IMG/VR virus record: IMGVR_UViG_3300030339_000923
Coordinates: 1-36,244 of that record
Direction: 5' to 3' (one strand)
Length of the DNA: 36,244 bases
Source of the DNA: a virus
A program made the position numbers and the translations under genes. Below the pieces are notes generated by a model. It was given only the letters and a program-made list of their open reading frames with translations. It had not been told where the DNA came from and ran no database searches. The first letter of the stretch is position 1, and each line of letters opens with the position of its first letter. Positions 1-12,684 of the stretch are shown in pieces.

Positions 1-3000
1 GTCAAAGTTTCTGAACTGGGTAGTCCCGCCTGCATAACCAGTGTAGTTGTAGGCAATAGCAGAGGTGGCATTCGTAGCGGGTTCATTAATTTGCTTTTCA
101 ACAATTTGAATATAACCTGTTGAAAAAGCTGTTGCTTTGATTGTTCCAGTGCTAGATTGAATTTGAACACCTGCACAAGAATACATTGAACTTACATTAC
201 TATCGGTACCCCATAGTACCTGATAAAATGCTCCATCTGTTCTATTAGCATGCATAATAACGTTATTGGAGTAACTAGCGTTGTTTACTGACTGACTACC
301 AATATTTCCACTATGTATTACAGTTCTCCATGGTGTATAACTATCCCCACCAGCTAAATTACTTGTACCTCTAAAATACATATTATCACTTGTGTATCCA
401 CCAGCAATCTGAAATGCAACATCACCACCATTTGTCATATGTAACAAATTTAAATACATTGCACCAGGACCATCACCACCATAATCTGAAATTGCATATA
501 TACCAGTTCCTCTACCAGCTAAGTTATAAACATTACTATCTGACCTATCAATTCTTACAGTGAAATTTGAAATACTTCCTGCACTATTAGCATAATTAAC
601 TGATAAACTACTAGCAGTTCCTGTTAAACCAGCACCACTACCATTAAATTGAGTTGCTGTAACTGTTCCATCTGTGTTTATATTCCCACTATCATCAAAT
701 TTAATTGATTTAGATGCACCGTTTGTTGATTTAAAATTTAAACCACTTGATAAAGTATCTATAGTATAACCCCAAGAAATATCTGGAATTCCTCCTAAAT
801 ATAATTTTGAATCACCAAGATATGAAGCTGCAACAATAAAATTATTGGCATTAAATTGAGTTGCTGTAACTGTTGATGTAAAGACTGCTGCTCCTAATGC
901 GTTGACATTAAAATTGCTACCAAAAATACTGATTGGAGTTACTCCTCCGTATGTCTCAATATACATATAAGGTACTCCTGAGTTGTTTCTCCAACCAAGA
1001 AACCCAGAAGTTCCACTCCCGAATTGTTTGCCTATTGAATATGCTATATCATCGCCAGCTGTTAAGGTGGGGTCGTAATTATCTATTCGATTGCCTATTA
1101 TCCTTCCATCCACCCACACACTACCACTTTGAACAGATGATGGGTTGTTTTGGATATACTTAGAATCTAAAGACACTCCTGCAATAGTTGGGGTATTTAA
1201 AAAGTTTACTATTCCTGATGGGCTAATAGATAAGTCAACTACTCCACCTCTCGTATATGAAAATCCCTTTCCTGCTGGATTATAGATATTAAAATAATCA
1301 CCACCATCAGTAGCTCCTACATTAACCCCTGTTTGAATAAATGTTGACGTACTCCATAAAGTCGAGTACATATTTATAAATGGAGCGGAAGCATTTATCT
1401 TTATATTTCCCGATACATCAACATCACTACCCCACAATTTACCCAATCGACTTGCACTTGACCCTATTATTTGTTGGGTGGATTGATCTGTTAATACTGC
1501 ACCTAAAAGAGAATTAATATAACCTGATGGATTAGTTGAATTATAGGGCGTATAACCTAATGCGGTAGTTACCATTCCACTACTAATGCCTGTTATCCAA
1601 TTACCGTAATTACCTAAATTATTTGTAAATTGGGATAACTGAGTAGGTTTATTTAGTAATACTCCTATTCCAGATGTAGCATTCCAATCTGTTTGAACTT
1701 GTGAAGATGGAATAGTCGGAAAATCAGTTATTTGTGATTTAGTTATAGTTATGCCTGTACTTTTATCCCATGCAGTAAATACTGGATCAGTCTCAGTAAA
1801 TGATGTCAAATAATTTCCTACTGGTTGGTATACACCAGTATGTAAATGATCACCATAAGCTGATAATACATGTGTAGTACCAAACCCAGGAAAAGCATTT
1901 GCAATTGAACTGTACAGAGTAGATAATAGAACACCATTTACATAAATGTCACCACGTAACATTGTTTTTAGTACATCATTATTACCTAATGTTATTGTAT
2001 TTGAACCTGAACCTTTTGCTGTGTAACCTATAACAATTTCATTTGTACTGTTATTATGTAATGCTTCAGTTAGACCACCTATAAAAATTGAATGATCAAT
2101 GTTAGTAAGAAGATTTACACCATTATCACAGTAAGAGGCTGCCATATCACCTAATGCAATGTTATAGCCACCCAAAACATTATTGTTTAACACTGTATCT
2201 CCTATACCAACATTATAACTACCTTCTGTATTAGTATAAAGACTTTGATATCCGATTGATACATTAGATGTCCCTGTTGTATTTGCAATTAAACTCATAG
2301 CTCCAATTGCAGTATTATGACTACCGAAAGTAGCATTAGACATTGAATTAGTACCAATTGCAGTATTTCCAATTGTAGATGTACTTACACCTAATGCACT
2401 AGTACCGATAGCTATATTAGATATACCATCAGTATTATTGTACAATGCATAATTACCTAATGCAAAATTATCTGTACCAATTGTATTAGCATATAATGTA
2501 TTATTACCTATTGCAAAATTATTTGTACCTGATAAGTTATTGAATAATGACAAATTGCCAAAGGCTAAGTTAGTTCCACCATCAATGTTTTTGAACATTG
2601 CTTGATAGCCTATGGCTAAATTACCACTACCAATTGTATTGGCATACAATGATTGATAACCCAATGCAGTATTGTAATTTCCAATAGTATTAGAAAATAA
2701 TGATTCATCATATATTGCTAGTTTTCCAATGAATCGAACATAGCCATGACCACTAAGTTCTGCTTGTGCACCTAAACTAGTTAAAGTTTGATCACCAGTA
2801 TTTATATTTGATGTATTTCCTAATATAACTGATTCAGCAGTTGTTATTAATCTACTTCCAATTACTTTATCAACTTTTAAATTTAATGCTAATTGTGTAT
2901 CATTAGATATTGGTTTATTTAAATCAGTAGTATTATCTACTAAAGATAAACCTACATCAGATTTAGTAATAGTTACTATACCTGTTTGTCCATTTACCAT

Positions 3001-4677
3001 AGTTACATCATCTGAATTATCAGATTTTTCTGGTATACCATCTGAATTATATATTAACCAATCTCCTGGTTTGAAATTAATACCAAATCTAGTACCAGTG
3101 CCAACTATTGTATATACATTACTAACTTTAGTTAAATCAGGTGATATTAAAATAGGATCATTATTAATAATATCTCATGTTCCTATATATTTTAATAATG
3201 TTGATGGTAAATATTGTAATGCAACTTTACCGCCAGAATCTAATGGAGTGTATCCATTATTAATACCTTTTTCTGATAATAATTGATATGGAGTTAAATC
3301 CTGATCATCAGCATGTAACGAATGTATTTTTGCTATTTCAGTATCTAATACTAAAGATTTCCCATCAACTTTATCTACTTTTCCAGTTATGTCAACATTA
3401 TAAACTGAAGTTAATCTAGTTATCTCACTATCAAGTATTAAACTTTTACCTTCAACTTTATCAACTTTTCCACTAATATCTACATTGTGTAAAGTAGTTA
3501 ACCTTTCTATTTCAGTATTTAATATAAGAGATTTTCCTTCAACTTTAACTACTAATCCACTTAGATCTTGATCATCAGAATGAGGATTATGAAGATTTAC
3601 TTTTTCAATATCTGTAACATAATTTTCATCTTCTGTAAGTATTAAAGCAAACTCATTTGAATTATGAGTAATTATTTCTCCTAAATGTAAATCAGTAATT
3701 AATATTTGTGCAACTCCTTTATCTTCTTTAGTATCTGTTATATTTGTAACAAATAATTCTGTAGCATATCCATCTAAAGAAGGTATTACTGGTAATTCAT
3801 CTTTAGTTACTAAATTACTTAAATCTTGATCCCCTTTATTTGAACCTTCAACTAAATCTAATGCATATTTATTATCATGAGTATGAGTTTGACTATAAGC
3901 TAAATCATATAATTCTTTTAATTCATTTGTAAGATCATTAGTACTTAATTCTTTACCTTCAATCTTATCAACTTTAGTATATAATAAATTTAGTAAACTT
4001 TGTAATTCACCATCTGAAACAGGAGTTCTAAGATATAAATCAATTAATGCATTAGTAATAGTTTTTATAAATATTGCAAAATCATCTTGTTGATAATAAT
4101 CAGGAGAAGTACTAAATCTTATCATTATTTCTGATAAATATTTTAATAATTCTTCTAAAGATGTTATCCTTGGTAATTGTTCTGGGTCAGATGGAAAATA
4201 ATTACCATCTGTCAAATTAACTGAAGGAATAAATGTATTTTCATATCCAGAAATTAAATCATCATTGTTTATTGAATCTGTATTGAGTGGTCTTGAAGTT
4301 GTTATAAGATTATCATGTACAGGTATTTCAATTTGATTTAATAATATATTTTCTTTCACTGGTACATTATCTACATCTTTAATTGGAATAATAGAACTAA
4401 TTGTTGTTTCTAAATTATTAATTAATATACTAGATTGTATAATATTTTTATGACTTTCTACTGGATTTAATGTAATAGTATTTAAAGTTTGTTCATTAAG
4501 TAAAAGATTAGTATTAATTACATCACTTTTTATAATAGGTTTTATTATAAAAGTATTAGAGTCTATATCACTAAGTAATATATTATTTTCTACTATATTT
4601 TTTTGTATAGTAGGTGTACTTATTAATTCTTCAGAAGTAATTGATTCTGTACTATCTAGTAATATATTTTGTTCCAT
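1..4677 (-). CDS. Giant tail fibre protein (3' end beyond window)
   Basis: At least 1,559 codons are open leftward from ATG 4675-4677 to the window edge, interrupted only by one TGA at 3175-3177. Reading that codon as Trp gives ...KYIGT-W-DIINN... and leaves one frame. The N-terminal 170 residues are polar and repetitive (ILLxxxE motifs). About residues 350-470 hold repeats of the form KVDKVEGKSLIL, typical of phage fibres. About residues 665-845 carry ten or more 17-residue N-x-A-I-G repeats. A region near residue 1440 (WRTVIHSGNIGSQS) resembles the C-terminal knob region of phage fibres. It likely forms a trimeric receptor-binding fibre or spike. It is the last gene visible in the leftward late operon, 15 nt after the FISUMP gene. 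Function is inferred from repeats and composition; no catalytic domain is visible in the part present. Confidence 0.85.
2143..2691 (-). repeat. 17-residue (51-bp) tandem repeats in the fibre
   Basis: Inside the fibre gene the protein repeats a unit starting N-x-A-[IL]-G, with an Asn beginning a unit at codons 2671-2673, 2620-2622 and onward every 51 bp for ten or more units. The copies have diverged at the DNA level. The pattern resembles YadA-head-like left-handed beta-roll repeats, which trimerise in adhesins. It is a protein repeat, not a CRISPR array or satellite. Confidence 0.75.
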
Positions 4678-4692
4678 TTATTATATTTTTAT

Positions 4693-5682
4693 TTAAGCAT
4701 AATTGTAAACATTTGCTTCATCATTATTATAAGCAACTGCCATTCCTTCAATATCATCAAAAACAGTCCCAATAATTGAACCATCTCTATAATGTTTTGT
4801 TGCTAAATTTTGTTTTGTCCATATTTGTCCACCTATTGTAACTATATTATAAACATTACCATCAAAATCGATTAAATTTCCATCATCTATAATATTATCT
4901 TTAATTAATCTAACACTGTGAGCATAATTAGTATTAAATACTTCTTGACTAGAAGATAATGCACTTTCTGAATTCATTATATTAATAACAGTATTTGCTG
5001 CATTAACATTTGCAGGATAGGCTCAATAAGAACCAGTATTTCCAAGACTTTCAAATGAAGTTTGTGTGCCCAATCTTACTCCGCCAGGTAGAGCAGTAAA
5101 TTCAAATTCATTAGTTGCTCCTACATTAGGTTCAATTCAGTGAGTAGTTCCAATTTCTTTTAATTTACCCCCTGCAAATACATCTCCGCCAGCAAAATCT
5201 ATTAATGTTCTTCATTCAGCATCAGTTGGAATATGCCAACCAGTAGGTGCAATATTTTTTGAATTTACTAAAGCATAATAATTATATAGACGACCATATT
5301 TTATAGATTCTATATTTGTTGTTGGAGGTACTATTATTACTGGGTCTGATAAATCTTCTGATGTATAAACATTTGGATTATCATATAATCTTTGCCAAGT
5401 GTCTATAGTTTGAGGTAAACTAACATTCTTATAATATTTATTAGATGGTATATTTACTAATTCTATTTCTTTATTACAACGAATTATTTGTTTTCTAAAT
5501 TCTTGTAATTTTAATTGTTCTTTTTGTGGTGCATTATACCAATTAGCTCAATCGAATATTTCATCTACAATTAATAGAAGAGTTAAACTTTTTACAATAC
5601 TTGGATTTTCTTGTGCCAAGTATTGTAAATTATTTGTGTATTTATCTATTGATTGTAATATAGTAAGTTTTATATCACTCAT
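4693..5682 (-). CDS. FISUMP-domain virion protein with N-terminal anchor domain
   Basis: The gene encodes 329 aa once four in-frame TGA codons (5548, 5212, 5137, 5023) are read as Trp. The N-terminal 130 residues (IFD-W-ANWYN, then LQEFRKQIIRC and TWQRLYDNP) resemble a conserved crAss-like structural domain, perhaps a virion anchor. The C-terminal part is a FISUMP (Fibrobacter succinogenes major paralogous) domain with YGRLYNYYAL, GWHIPTDAE-W, GTTH-W, GATNEFEFTALPGG and GSY-W. Three of the four TGAs fall on conserved FISUMP tryptophans. The segment that normally starts the domain (YNIVTIGGQIW, HYRDG) lies at the extreme C terminus, so the domain looks circularly permuted. Start ATG 5680-5682 is chosen because it follows the previous stop by 1 nt; an upstream ATG at 5733 would overlap that gene. 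It is probably a surface adhesin or receptor-binding accessory. Confidence 0.85.
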
Positions 5683-5683
5683 T

Positions 5684-6256
5684 TTATTTACAATTACAAG
5701 TATTATTAATAGGTTTATTTTGAGAATTTCCACAAAGTGTAAAGTATTTTTTTAATATATTATAATACATTTCAGCTTCATCAAATCTTTCTAATCTCAT
5801 TGATTCTATATGTGCATATAAAAACATATAATGTTTTATAAGAGTTTGAAAATCTATTTGTGAAATACAATTTGCATCTAAATTTAATATATGATTTTTT
5901 AATGTATCATATACTTTATTTACATCAGATACTAATGCCATTACATTTGGTATCTCAGTTGTACCTATAGTAGGTGTAACACCAAATTCAACATAAAACA
6001 TTGTACTTCTAATAGGATCAGTATCCTTACTTAATGCATTGACATTAATTCTCATTATTTGAGTAATTGCATCAGGATTAGATGCATATATATTTGAACA
6101 ATCTCGTCAACCATCATCATCTACAATATTTGAATCAGGTACAAAATCATATTTTTTAATATTTAATGTATTAAATTTATATCCTGTTGGACAAGCTATA
6201 CTAAATTCTAAATATTGACTATCTGGCGATATTCTTAATAAATTAATTGATATCAT
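5684..6256 (-). CDS. Conserved crAss-like structural protein, 190 aa
   Basis: It starts at ATG 6254-6256 and ends in TAA. One in-frame TGA (6107-6109) is read as Trp (DDG-W-RDCSN); without readthrough the gene would begin at an internal ATG and lose its first third. The N terminus (MISINLLRISPDSQYLEF) and the helical C terminus (KHYMFLYAHIESMRLERFDEAE) resemble a small protein that I recall beside portal genes in crAss-like phages. It is probably a head-tail connector or other virion component; no enzyme motif is visible. The C terminus is Cys-rich (CGNSQNK...CNCK). It sits in a tightly packed run, 1 nt from the next gene on each side. Confidence 0.75.
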
Positions 6257-6257
6257 A

Positions 6258-6530
6258 TTATTTTTCTTTTGTTATTTGAGCAGCTAATCCTAAAGTAGCA
6301 CATACTACAATAATATATCCTGCAATTGTGAATATTATTTGAGGAACACCATAAGTCTGTAAATCAAAAAATTTATCAACACCTATTACAGATGCAGCAC
6401 TAATACCTAATTTTATAGAAATTGCTTTTATTCTTTGTCAAAATACTGGAGTTGCTGCATTCCATCTAATTTTTATTAAAGAATATGTAATTTTTAATTT
6501 TCTATATTTGATTTTTATTCTTTTAAACAT
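6258..6530 (-). CDS. Small membrane protein downstream of portal
   Basis: A 90-aa ORF from ATG 6528-6530 to TAA 6258-6260. A TGA at 6438-6440 is read as Trp (TPVF-W-QRIKA). The N terminus is strongly basic (MFKRIKIKYRKLKITY) and the C-terminal half contains a hydrophobic segment (PQIIFTIAGYIIVVCATLGL) likely to span the membrane. It starts 1 nt after the portal stop. A holin-like or infection-membrane role is possible, but nothing specific supports either. Confidence 0.65.
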
Positions 6531-6531
6531 A

Positions 6532-8748
6532 TTAATCTTCCCTCACTTTATCGTTTTTATTACTTTGATCAAATAATTGCACACCTTCTAATTGAACACG
6601 TTTTTGTTCTCATAAAAGTTTATTAGTATTATAATCACTATTGATATCCATTTGTCTATTTTCAAGATTTCCTTTTTGTAGTAATTCTTGTTTTTTCAAT
6701 TGCATTTCTGCATCACTATATCCATTTAATTTTGTAGTGGCAGTTTGTAGTTCTTTTTGTGCTTGTTCTTGAGCTTGTTGAGCTTGTTGTAAAGCTTGAT
6801 TCATTTGTTGTAATTGATTATTTTCTTCTTTTTTAGATTTAAGAGTTGCTAAAACATTTTCTTTCATTTCAGTTAAACTTCTTGATGTAGAAATAATTAC
6901 TAGCATTTCAGGATCAAATTGACCACCTTTAGTAAGTTCCATTGCAATTTGTTTAATTAACTCTTGTTCTTTAATTACAGTAGCACTATCAATTATATGT
7001 ACATCAAAATCTGTAACAGTATAATGTTCTGGTAAAGCAGTAAATAATTGTCTTCTATTATCTCCTAATATAGTAGATCCCGTAATACCTTTTTTAAATA
7101 CTTTTTTAGCAACATTTAAAGAATCAGTTAACATCTCTCTTACAAGTGTATCCATTCCTTGATAATACTGTTTAGTAATAACATAAGACATTTGCATACC
7201 CATTTCTACATTCTGTACAGCATCTCTTTGTTGAATACCTCCTAGACGTTCTCTAAATACACCAGTAATTGATGAAGCAGTTTCTTCTATTCTTTGTATA
7301 GCCATATCAATAGCTTGAATAGTTGTTACTTTAATAGTATCATCATATCCTGCAAAAGTTTGATTTATAACTTGCCCTTCTTGTGAAGAATCAAATGGTG
7401 CAATACCTGATTTTTTATAAGCTAAATATTTAACTAATCTTTCTGGCATAGTTGCTCCTAAAAATTCTGGTAAATGTGCAACATCTACATGACTTCCCAT
7501 ACTTCCACTAGTTGCAATAGCATTATCTTTGAAAAAATGTAAAATATCATATTTATCTTGTAAATTAGCAGTTGCTAACATTAAAGAATATGGTGTACCT
7601 GTTCTGTCAGTATAATATAATCCATTAACAGATAAATTACATTCATTAGGAGTATCAATACTTCTAACTACATCTTCATCTTTTCCATTTAAAATATACA
7701 TAGATGCACCTATTCTTATAACTTCATATCTATTTTCAAGGGGTTTTTGTCCTTTTACTATATCTGTATCAATTCATTCTGTTTCAAATACAGGTAATAA
7801 TTTTAAATTTCCTGTTGAGTATTGATTATACATTGGAGTTGCTTCTACTCCTGCCATAATACCATCAGTTAATAATGCCCCAGTTCTAGAATTAACAGCA
7901 TTTATTAACATTAAATTATTAGAACTGTATTCAGGTTTAATAGTATCTAATTCTTTAATATCATCTTTAGAAAGTTTATCTCCATATTTAACTAATATTT
8001 CAGATTTTGTCATTCATTTTCTAACTACACTGCGATAACCTTTCTTCATATAGGCTGATTTAAAATCTCTATCAACAAATGTGTTTAAAGGATTTTCAAT
8101 TTCAATATTAATATTTGTACCTCCAGTAGTAGGAATGACTTTAAAATAAGTCTCACCTGCTATCAGTAGGTCAATTATTAGGTCTTTCATTTTATTTTTG
8201 AAATCTACATCTCGAGAATTCATTAAATATTGAATAATATTTTGAGCGGCAATCTCATATTCTGAAATAAAATTTCTATCTGTTGAATCAGAAATTTCTT
8301 GTAATTGTTTCGCAATATCACTATCCATTGTTTTTCCAGAATTATCTCCTTTAAGTGCAGAAAACATAGAATTAGTTAAATGTGTTTTAATTAATTTAGC
8401 TATATTACCAGAAATAGCCAATTGTTTATCTCTAAACATATTAGTTAAAGTTCCTTTATCTTTACAAGATATTTTAGGTGTAATATTTGTAGCTAGATAT
8501 TCTCCTACAAGTGCATCAATATGTTTTCTTACAAGCGGAATAAATTCAATAGAAGTCGGATTACCAATTCCATAATTATGTTCTAAATGTGCAAATTGAA
8601 ATCTATCTCTTACACCATGATAATAATTAAATGCTTTTACTAGTGAAACTTTATCAAACACTAATTCAGCAATAGCTGTATCACAATGAGCAATTAAATA
8701 ATCATCGCTATTTTTATCATCACTATTTTTAAATAATGTCTTTATCAT
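6532..8748 (-). CDS. Portal protein
   Basis: The gene reads as 738 aa when three in-frame TGA codons (8014, 7774, 6610) are Trp. The standard code would split it into three pieces that share one frame without gaps, and its only visible tryptophans are the TGA ones. The layout matches a crAss-like portal: an N-terminal helical domain, an HIDALVGEYLATNITPKI segment, the middle region NPLNTFVDRDFKSAYMKKGY, and a long C-terminal helical, Gln-rich tail (EENNQLQQMNQALQQAQQ) reaching toward the capsid interior. It would form the dodecameric DNA channel at the head vertex. It overlaps the FISUMP gene by 20 nt, with terminase beyond. The call rests on remembered family similarity and position beside terminase. 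Confidence 0.85.
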
Positions 8749-9748
8749 CGTTAGTATCGTTTTTTATTAATTTAAAATATTTTACTACAGGAAAATTCCT
8801 GGTATTTAATTCTTTACATATATATGTAAAAAAATCATTATCACTTAAACATTGTATACAAATTGGCAATGGTATCATATAATTACTTAAAGTAATTAAT
8901 AAGCAATATTCTTTTAATACAGGTATTATAGTTGTAGTTGTAGTTGTAACTGGAGTTGTAGTAGTTATAATTTTGTAAACATTTGATTCATCATTAACAT
9001 AAGTACTAACAGATTCAGTCCTATTCATAGTATTAGTGCCAATTAAATCTCCATTTCTATAATGTAATGTTGCTAAATTTTGTTTTAATCAAATTTGATC
9101 TCCAATAGTTACTGTATTATAAGTATCTCCATCTATTATTATATCTCCTTCATTTATAGAAGTATTTTTAATAAGACGTACAGACAAACCTGTTTGTATA
9201 TCAGAATTATTTCTAGGTATATTATTAGAATTAATAATATTATGTATAGATATATATCATGCATTTAGTTTATCATACTTTGAAGAACTCCATCAGAAAC
9301 CACTTTCTCCTAAATTATAGAAATTAGCACTATCTGGATAATTTGGATTATTATAATTAGATATAGTAAGATATCCGCCAGGCAATGCACTAAAACCAGT
9401 TTCATTTGTAGCATTTATATTAGGGTCAGATCAATAGGTAGTGCCAGTTTCCTTAAGTTTGCCTAAAGATTCTGGAGTAGCACCTATGTAATTAATAAGA
9501 GTACCTCATTCTTCAGTTGTCGGTACATGCCATCCTATTGGTGCAATTTCTCTTGGATCAGTTATAGCATATCAATTATAAAGTCTACCATATTTAATAC
9601 CTTGATTAGTACTAGTAACAACATCAGTTGTTGTTGTAGTAGTAATTACTTTATCTTCACCTGTAATATCTACTTTAACTTTTCCTAGAAATTTAGCATC
9701 ATAACTGTCTTCTATAAAATCAAATATTTTAGTTTCTAGTGTTGTCAT
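8729..9748 (-). CDS. FISUMP-domain protein between terminase and portal
   Basis: The 339-aa product needs six TGA codons read as Trp (9089, 9257, 9293, 9431, 9506, 9572). All fall on tryptophans expected in FISUMP domains: NLYN-W-Y style, TEE-W-GTL, TTY-W-SDPN, GF-WW-SS (TGA TGG in tandem), AW-Y, and DQI-W-LKQN. Thr-rich linkers flank the domain. As in the paralogue at 4693..5682, the YNTVTIG...HYRNG half follows rather than precedes the YGRLYNWYAI half, so the fold appears circularly permuted. A C-terminal 80-residue tail with several Cys is unassigned. It overlaps the terminase 3' end and the portal 5' end by 20 nt each. It is probably a virion surface decoration or adhesin; its position between packaging genes is unusual. 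Confidence 0.85.
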
Positions 9749-12083
9749 TGTTCATTCAAGAATAATTAGGTTGAGTAAAATTTGGATTATGTTGTGGTAA
9801 AACTTTAGGAATAACTCCAAATTGTTTATAACCATTTTCATCAGTATAATAACCAATATCTTGCCATTCTTTATTGACTTTTGTAGATGATCTTGGAGCA
9901 TTTCCCATTAATTCTTCATCTGCTAATTCACACATTCCCATTGCTGCTACAATATCAAATTTTCTTTTATTTAAAAAAGAATACTTAATTAATTCATTTA
10001 ACATATCAAGAATAGTTATTTCATGACAATAATCACTAACATAGTTTTCAACTAAATCAAGATAATGATTAATATTTGGTACAGTTGCAGAACAACCATA
10101 CATTCTAGTATTTGCTTTATTTACATCACTTGTTGTTGCACGAGGTCGTAAAAAAAGTAAATTTAATTTTTTTTCAGTTTTAAAATGTGTTATTAAAGAT
10201 ACACGAGAAGTTTCAATTACTGCTTTACAATTGTAATACATTAAAAGTTTCATTGCAGTATCATATGCATCACGTACATCTTTAGGACGATACTTATACA
10301 TAGCTACATATTTAGGATCTTTTAATCCAAATTGTCTACGTTTAATTACAATACAAAATGATGATACATCTTTTTGACCTGTAGATGAAGTTTCATCACT
10401 ATCAATAGAGTCAATACCAGCTACATATAAATTATTATAAGGTATATTATTTTCATCTGTTCAAGGTTCTTCAACTATAGTAATTAAACCTTTATCAGTG
10501 TATTCAAGAGAGGGTGCTTTTTGTCTATTAGCTCCACCTATTTCTTTACTAAATTCTCAATTTAATTTAGCCATTTTAGGAAGTTCAACTGTTTTATGTA
10601 ATTCAATATTAGCAATTTGTTCAGCTAATAACTCAGTATCAAATCTATTATCCCCTTGTCTAATAAGTGCTTCTTCTGGTGTAAAACAATACTCTGATTT
10701 ATATTCAAGTAAGTTTTTTGCATTAGATGATTTTTTAACTCTTATAGAATTATAATAAATTTTAGCATCTATTTCATTACAAACTCCACGTGAATCACAT
10801 GAAGGAATATGCATTGTATATGCTGGAATAAAAAATCCTGTATATACATATTGACCATTTTCAGTATGATTATGGTAATATGGTAACATATTATATTCAC
10901 TAGGATTATAAAACATACCAGCTAAACCTGCTAATTGAGGTCCTTCATCACCACCTGTACCCCAAACAAATCTTGAACCAATACGTTTACCTAAAATATT
11001 TACTAAGGCTTCAGATTGATTATAAGAAGTTACTAATATAGGATTAGATCCAGCTTCTTCAAGGAACAAACGTTCTAAACGTCCACCACGTAATTTACGA
11101 GGTTTATCTACAACTTTACCTTCTAAAGTAGCCATCCAACCAAATTCAGTCCCTTCTGTAGTTACTTTAGAAGCACGTTTTTTCATGTCTGAATCTTTCT
11201 TCATTCTAACATGTTCAAAACCACCTTGTGTTTCAGTATTTAGAAACTCTAATTGTAACCAAGCTTTATCAAGTACATCTCTTACAAATCCCTCAGCAGC
11301 AGCAGCATATAAACATCTTGATTTAGCAACTGTAGTATAAACTCGTACTCCTAAAGATGCAGCAATTTCTGAAAAACCAACACCACGTGCTTTTAATGAT
11401 CCAACATCAAATCCAGATTTTTCACAAAGATCTATATAATGAAAATATTCATATTGTTTAGAAAAGAAATCTGGGAATGTTTCAAGGCGACCTTCTGCAG
11501 CTTTTTGAATATTAGTTACATTAAGTAATCTATAAAAATTTAACCAGAAATAATTATCTCCAGTTATTGTATATTTTCCAACAGTATATCCATCTTTACA
11601 TCTCTCCATTTGAGTATCCCAGAATTCATCATATAATTTAGAACCTTCTCTAAATGTACTATATTTTCCAGTTTCATCATAGATTCTACCAGCTTCTGTA
11701 AAAGGTGCTGATACAAAATCCAAACCTTTAGTCATTGTAATAGGTCTATAACCTGTAAGTTCATAAGATAATTCAGGATCAAAAAATACAATTGGTTCAC
11801 CTAATTTTACATCTCATTCATTTTTATTACGTCTAAGTTTTTCTTTTTTCTTATCCAGTTCTAATTGTTCTCGAAGTAATTCAATTTCCTCAACTTCTAA
11901 TTGAGCTTTAGTTTTAATTATTTTTACTTCATTAACTTCCTCTTCTTCTATAATAGTAGGGATAGTTGCTTCAATTATTTTGAGTTGTTTCTCAAAATTC
12001 TTTTTTTCTACTTCTTTTTTTCCTATAACTATTGTTTTTTTTGCAGCTTTTGCAGCTATTTCTAATTCTTTTTTAGTAGCCAT
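9729..12083 (-). CDS. terL: Terminase large subunit (crAss-like)
   Basis: The gene encodes 784 aa, from ATG 12081-12083 to TAA 9729-9731, with TGA read as Trp at 11814, 10557, 10461 and 9756. The N-terminal 90 residues are a charged coiled coil. After the first recoded Trp comes a crAss-type terminase start (DVKLGEPIVFFDPELSYE, then TGYRPIT). The ATPase has a Walker-A-like loop (LKARGVGFSE) and a Walker-B segment (RLFLEEAGS). The nuclease domain shows the acidic motif VAGIDSIDSDE and the late FDIVAAMGMCE. It pumps DNA through the portal and cuts the concatemer. The standard code would break it into four fragments, each beginning where the last ended in the same frame. It starts 2 nt after the previous gene. 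Confidence 0.93.
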
Positions 12084-12085
12084 AA

Positions 12086-12667
12086 TTATGAATCAAATCG
12101 TCCTCCGATGCGACCACCTCTAAGTGAACTTTCTTTTTCTTGTTCTTTTTTATAAGATTCTTCTAATATTTCTATATTTTCTAAAGCTTTTCCAGTTTTT
12201 GACATTTCATCAAGAACATCTTTCATTCTAAATATAGGTTTACCTGTTACAGTATCTCTTTCATCAAAATCAAGATTATCAAAATAGATAGTCATTCTAT
12301 CTACCATATTTTTTTGTGATTGTAATAATTTACCAATCTTAGAAGTTTCTTGAATTAGTTTGTATTTTCTACAAGCACATCTGAATACTTCATCATCAAA
12401 TTCTTCTTGTTCTAAACCACCGTCTCTTAAAGCTTCTTCGTGCCTTTCTTGTTCCGAATATTTAGCATATGGAGAACTCCAATCAATAGCACAATATATA
12501 TAAGTAAATTCTCTAAATGCTTTAGTTTTATTTTTACCCGTAGGATCTTTTTTAGTTTCATTTCTTTCATTAGTTCATAAATCAGCGAACTCCTTAATTA
12601 AAAGGACGTCCGCTTCATTAATAACTACTTCCTTCTTCATATTATCATAAGAAAATAATTTTAGCAT
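12086..12667 (-). CDS. Conserved protein upstream of terminase
   Basis: A 193-aa product from ATG 12665-12667, with one TGA (12575-12577) read as Trp (EFADL-W-TNERNE). The N terminus (MLKLFSYDN) and the AIDWSSPYAKYSEQER region match a protein I recall next to crAss-like terminases. Its second half is helical and acidic (DNLDFDERDTVTGKP), and it ends in a Gly/Arg-rich tail (GGRIGGRFDS). Its position directly before terminase fits a packaging or head-assembly role, possibly in place of a small terminase, but no DNA-binding motif is visible. Function is unknown. Confidence 0.7.
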
Positions 12668-12684
12668 ATATTTATTTTTTAATA

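Noticed and set aside
933-1163. Rightward ORF of 76 codons
   Set aside because: It lies opposite the open fibre frame, begins with a rare start and has unlikely composition; it is a shadow.
2143-2691. Regular repeats as a CRISPR array
   Set aside because: The periodicity is in the protein; DNA copies are diverged and there are no unique spacers.
8014-8748. Portal, terminase and FISUMP genes as broken pseudogenes
   Set aside because: Every break is a TGA in the same frame, at Trp positions where family knowledge is available, and a UCA tRNA is present; decay would produce frameshifts and TAA/TAG as well.
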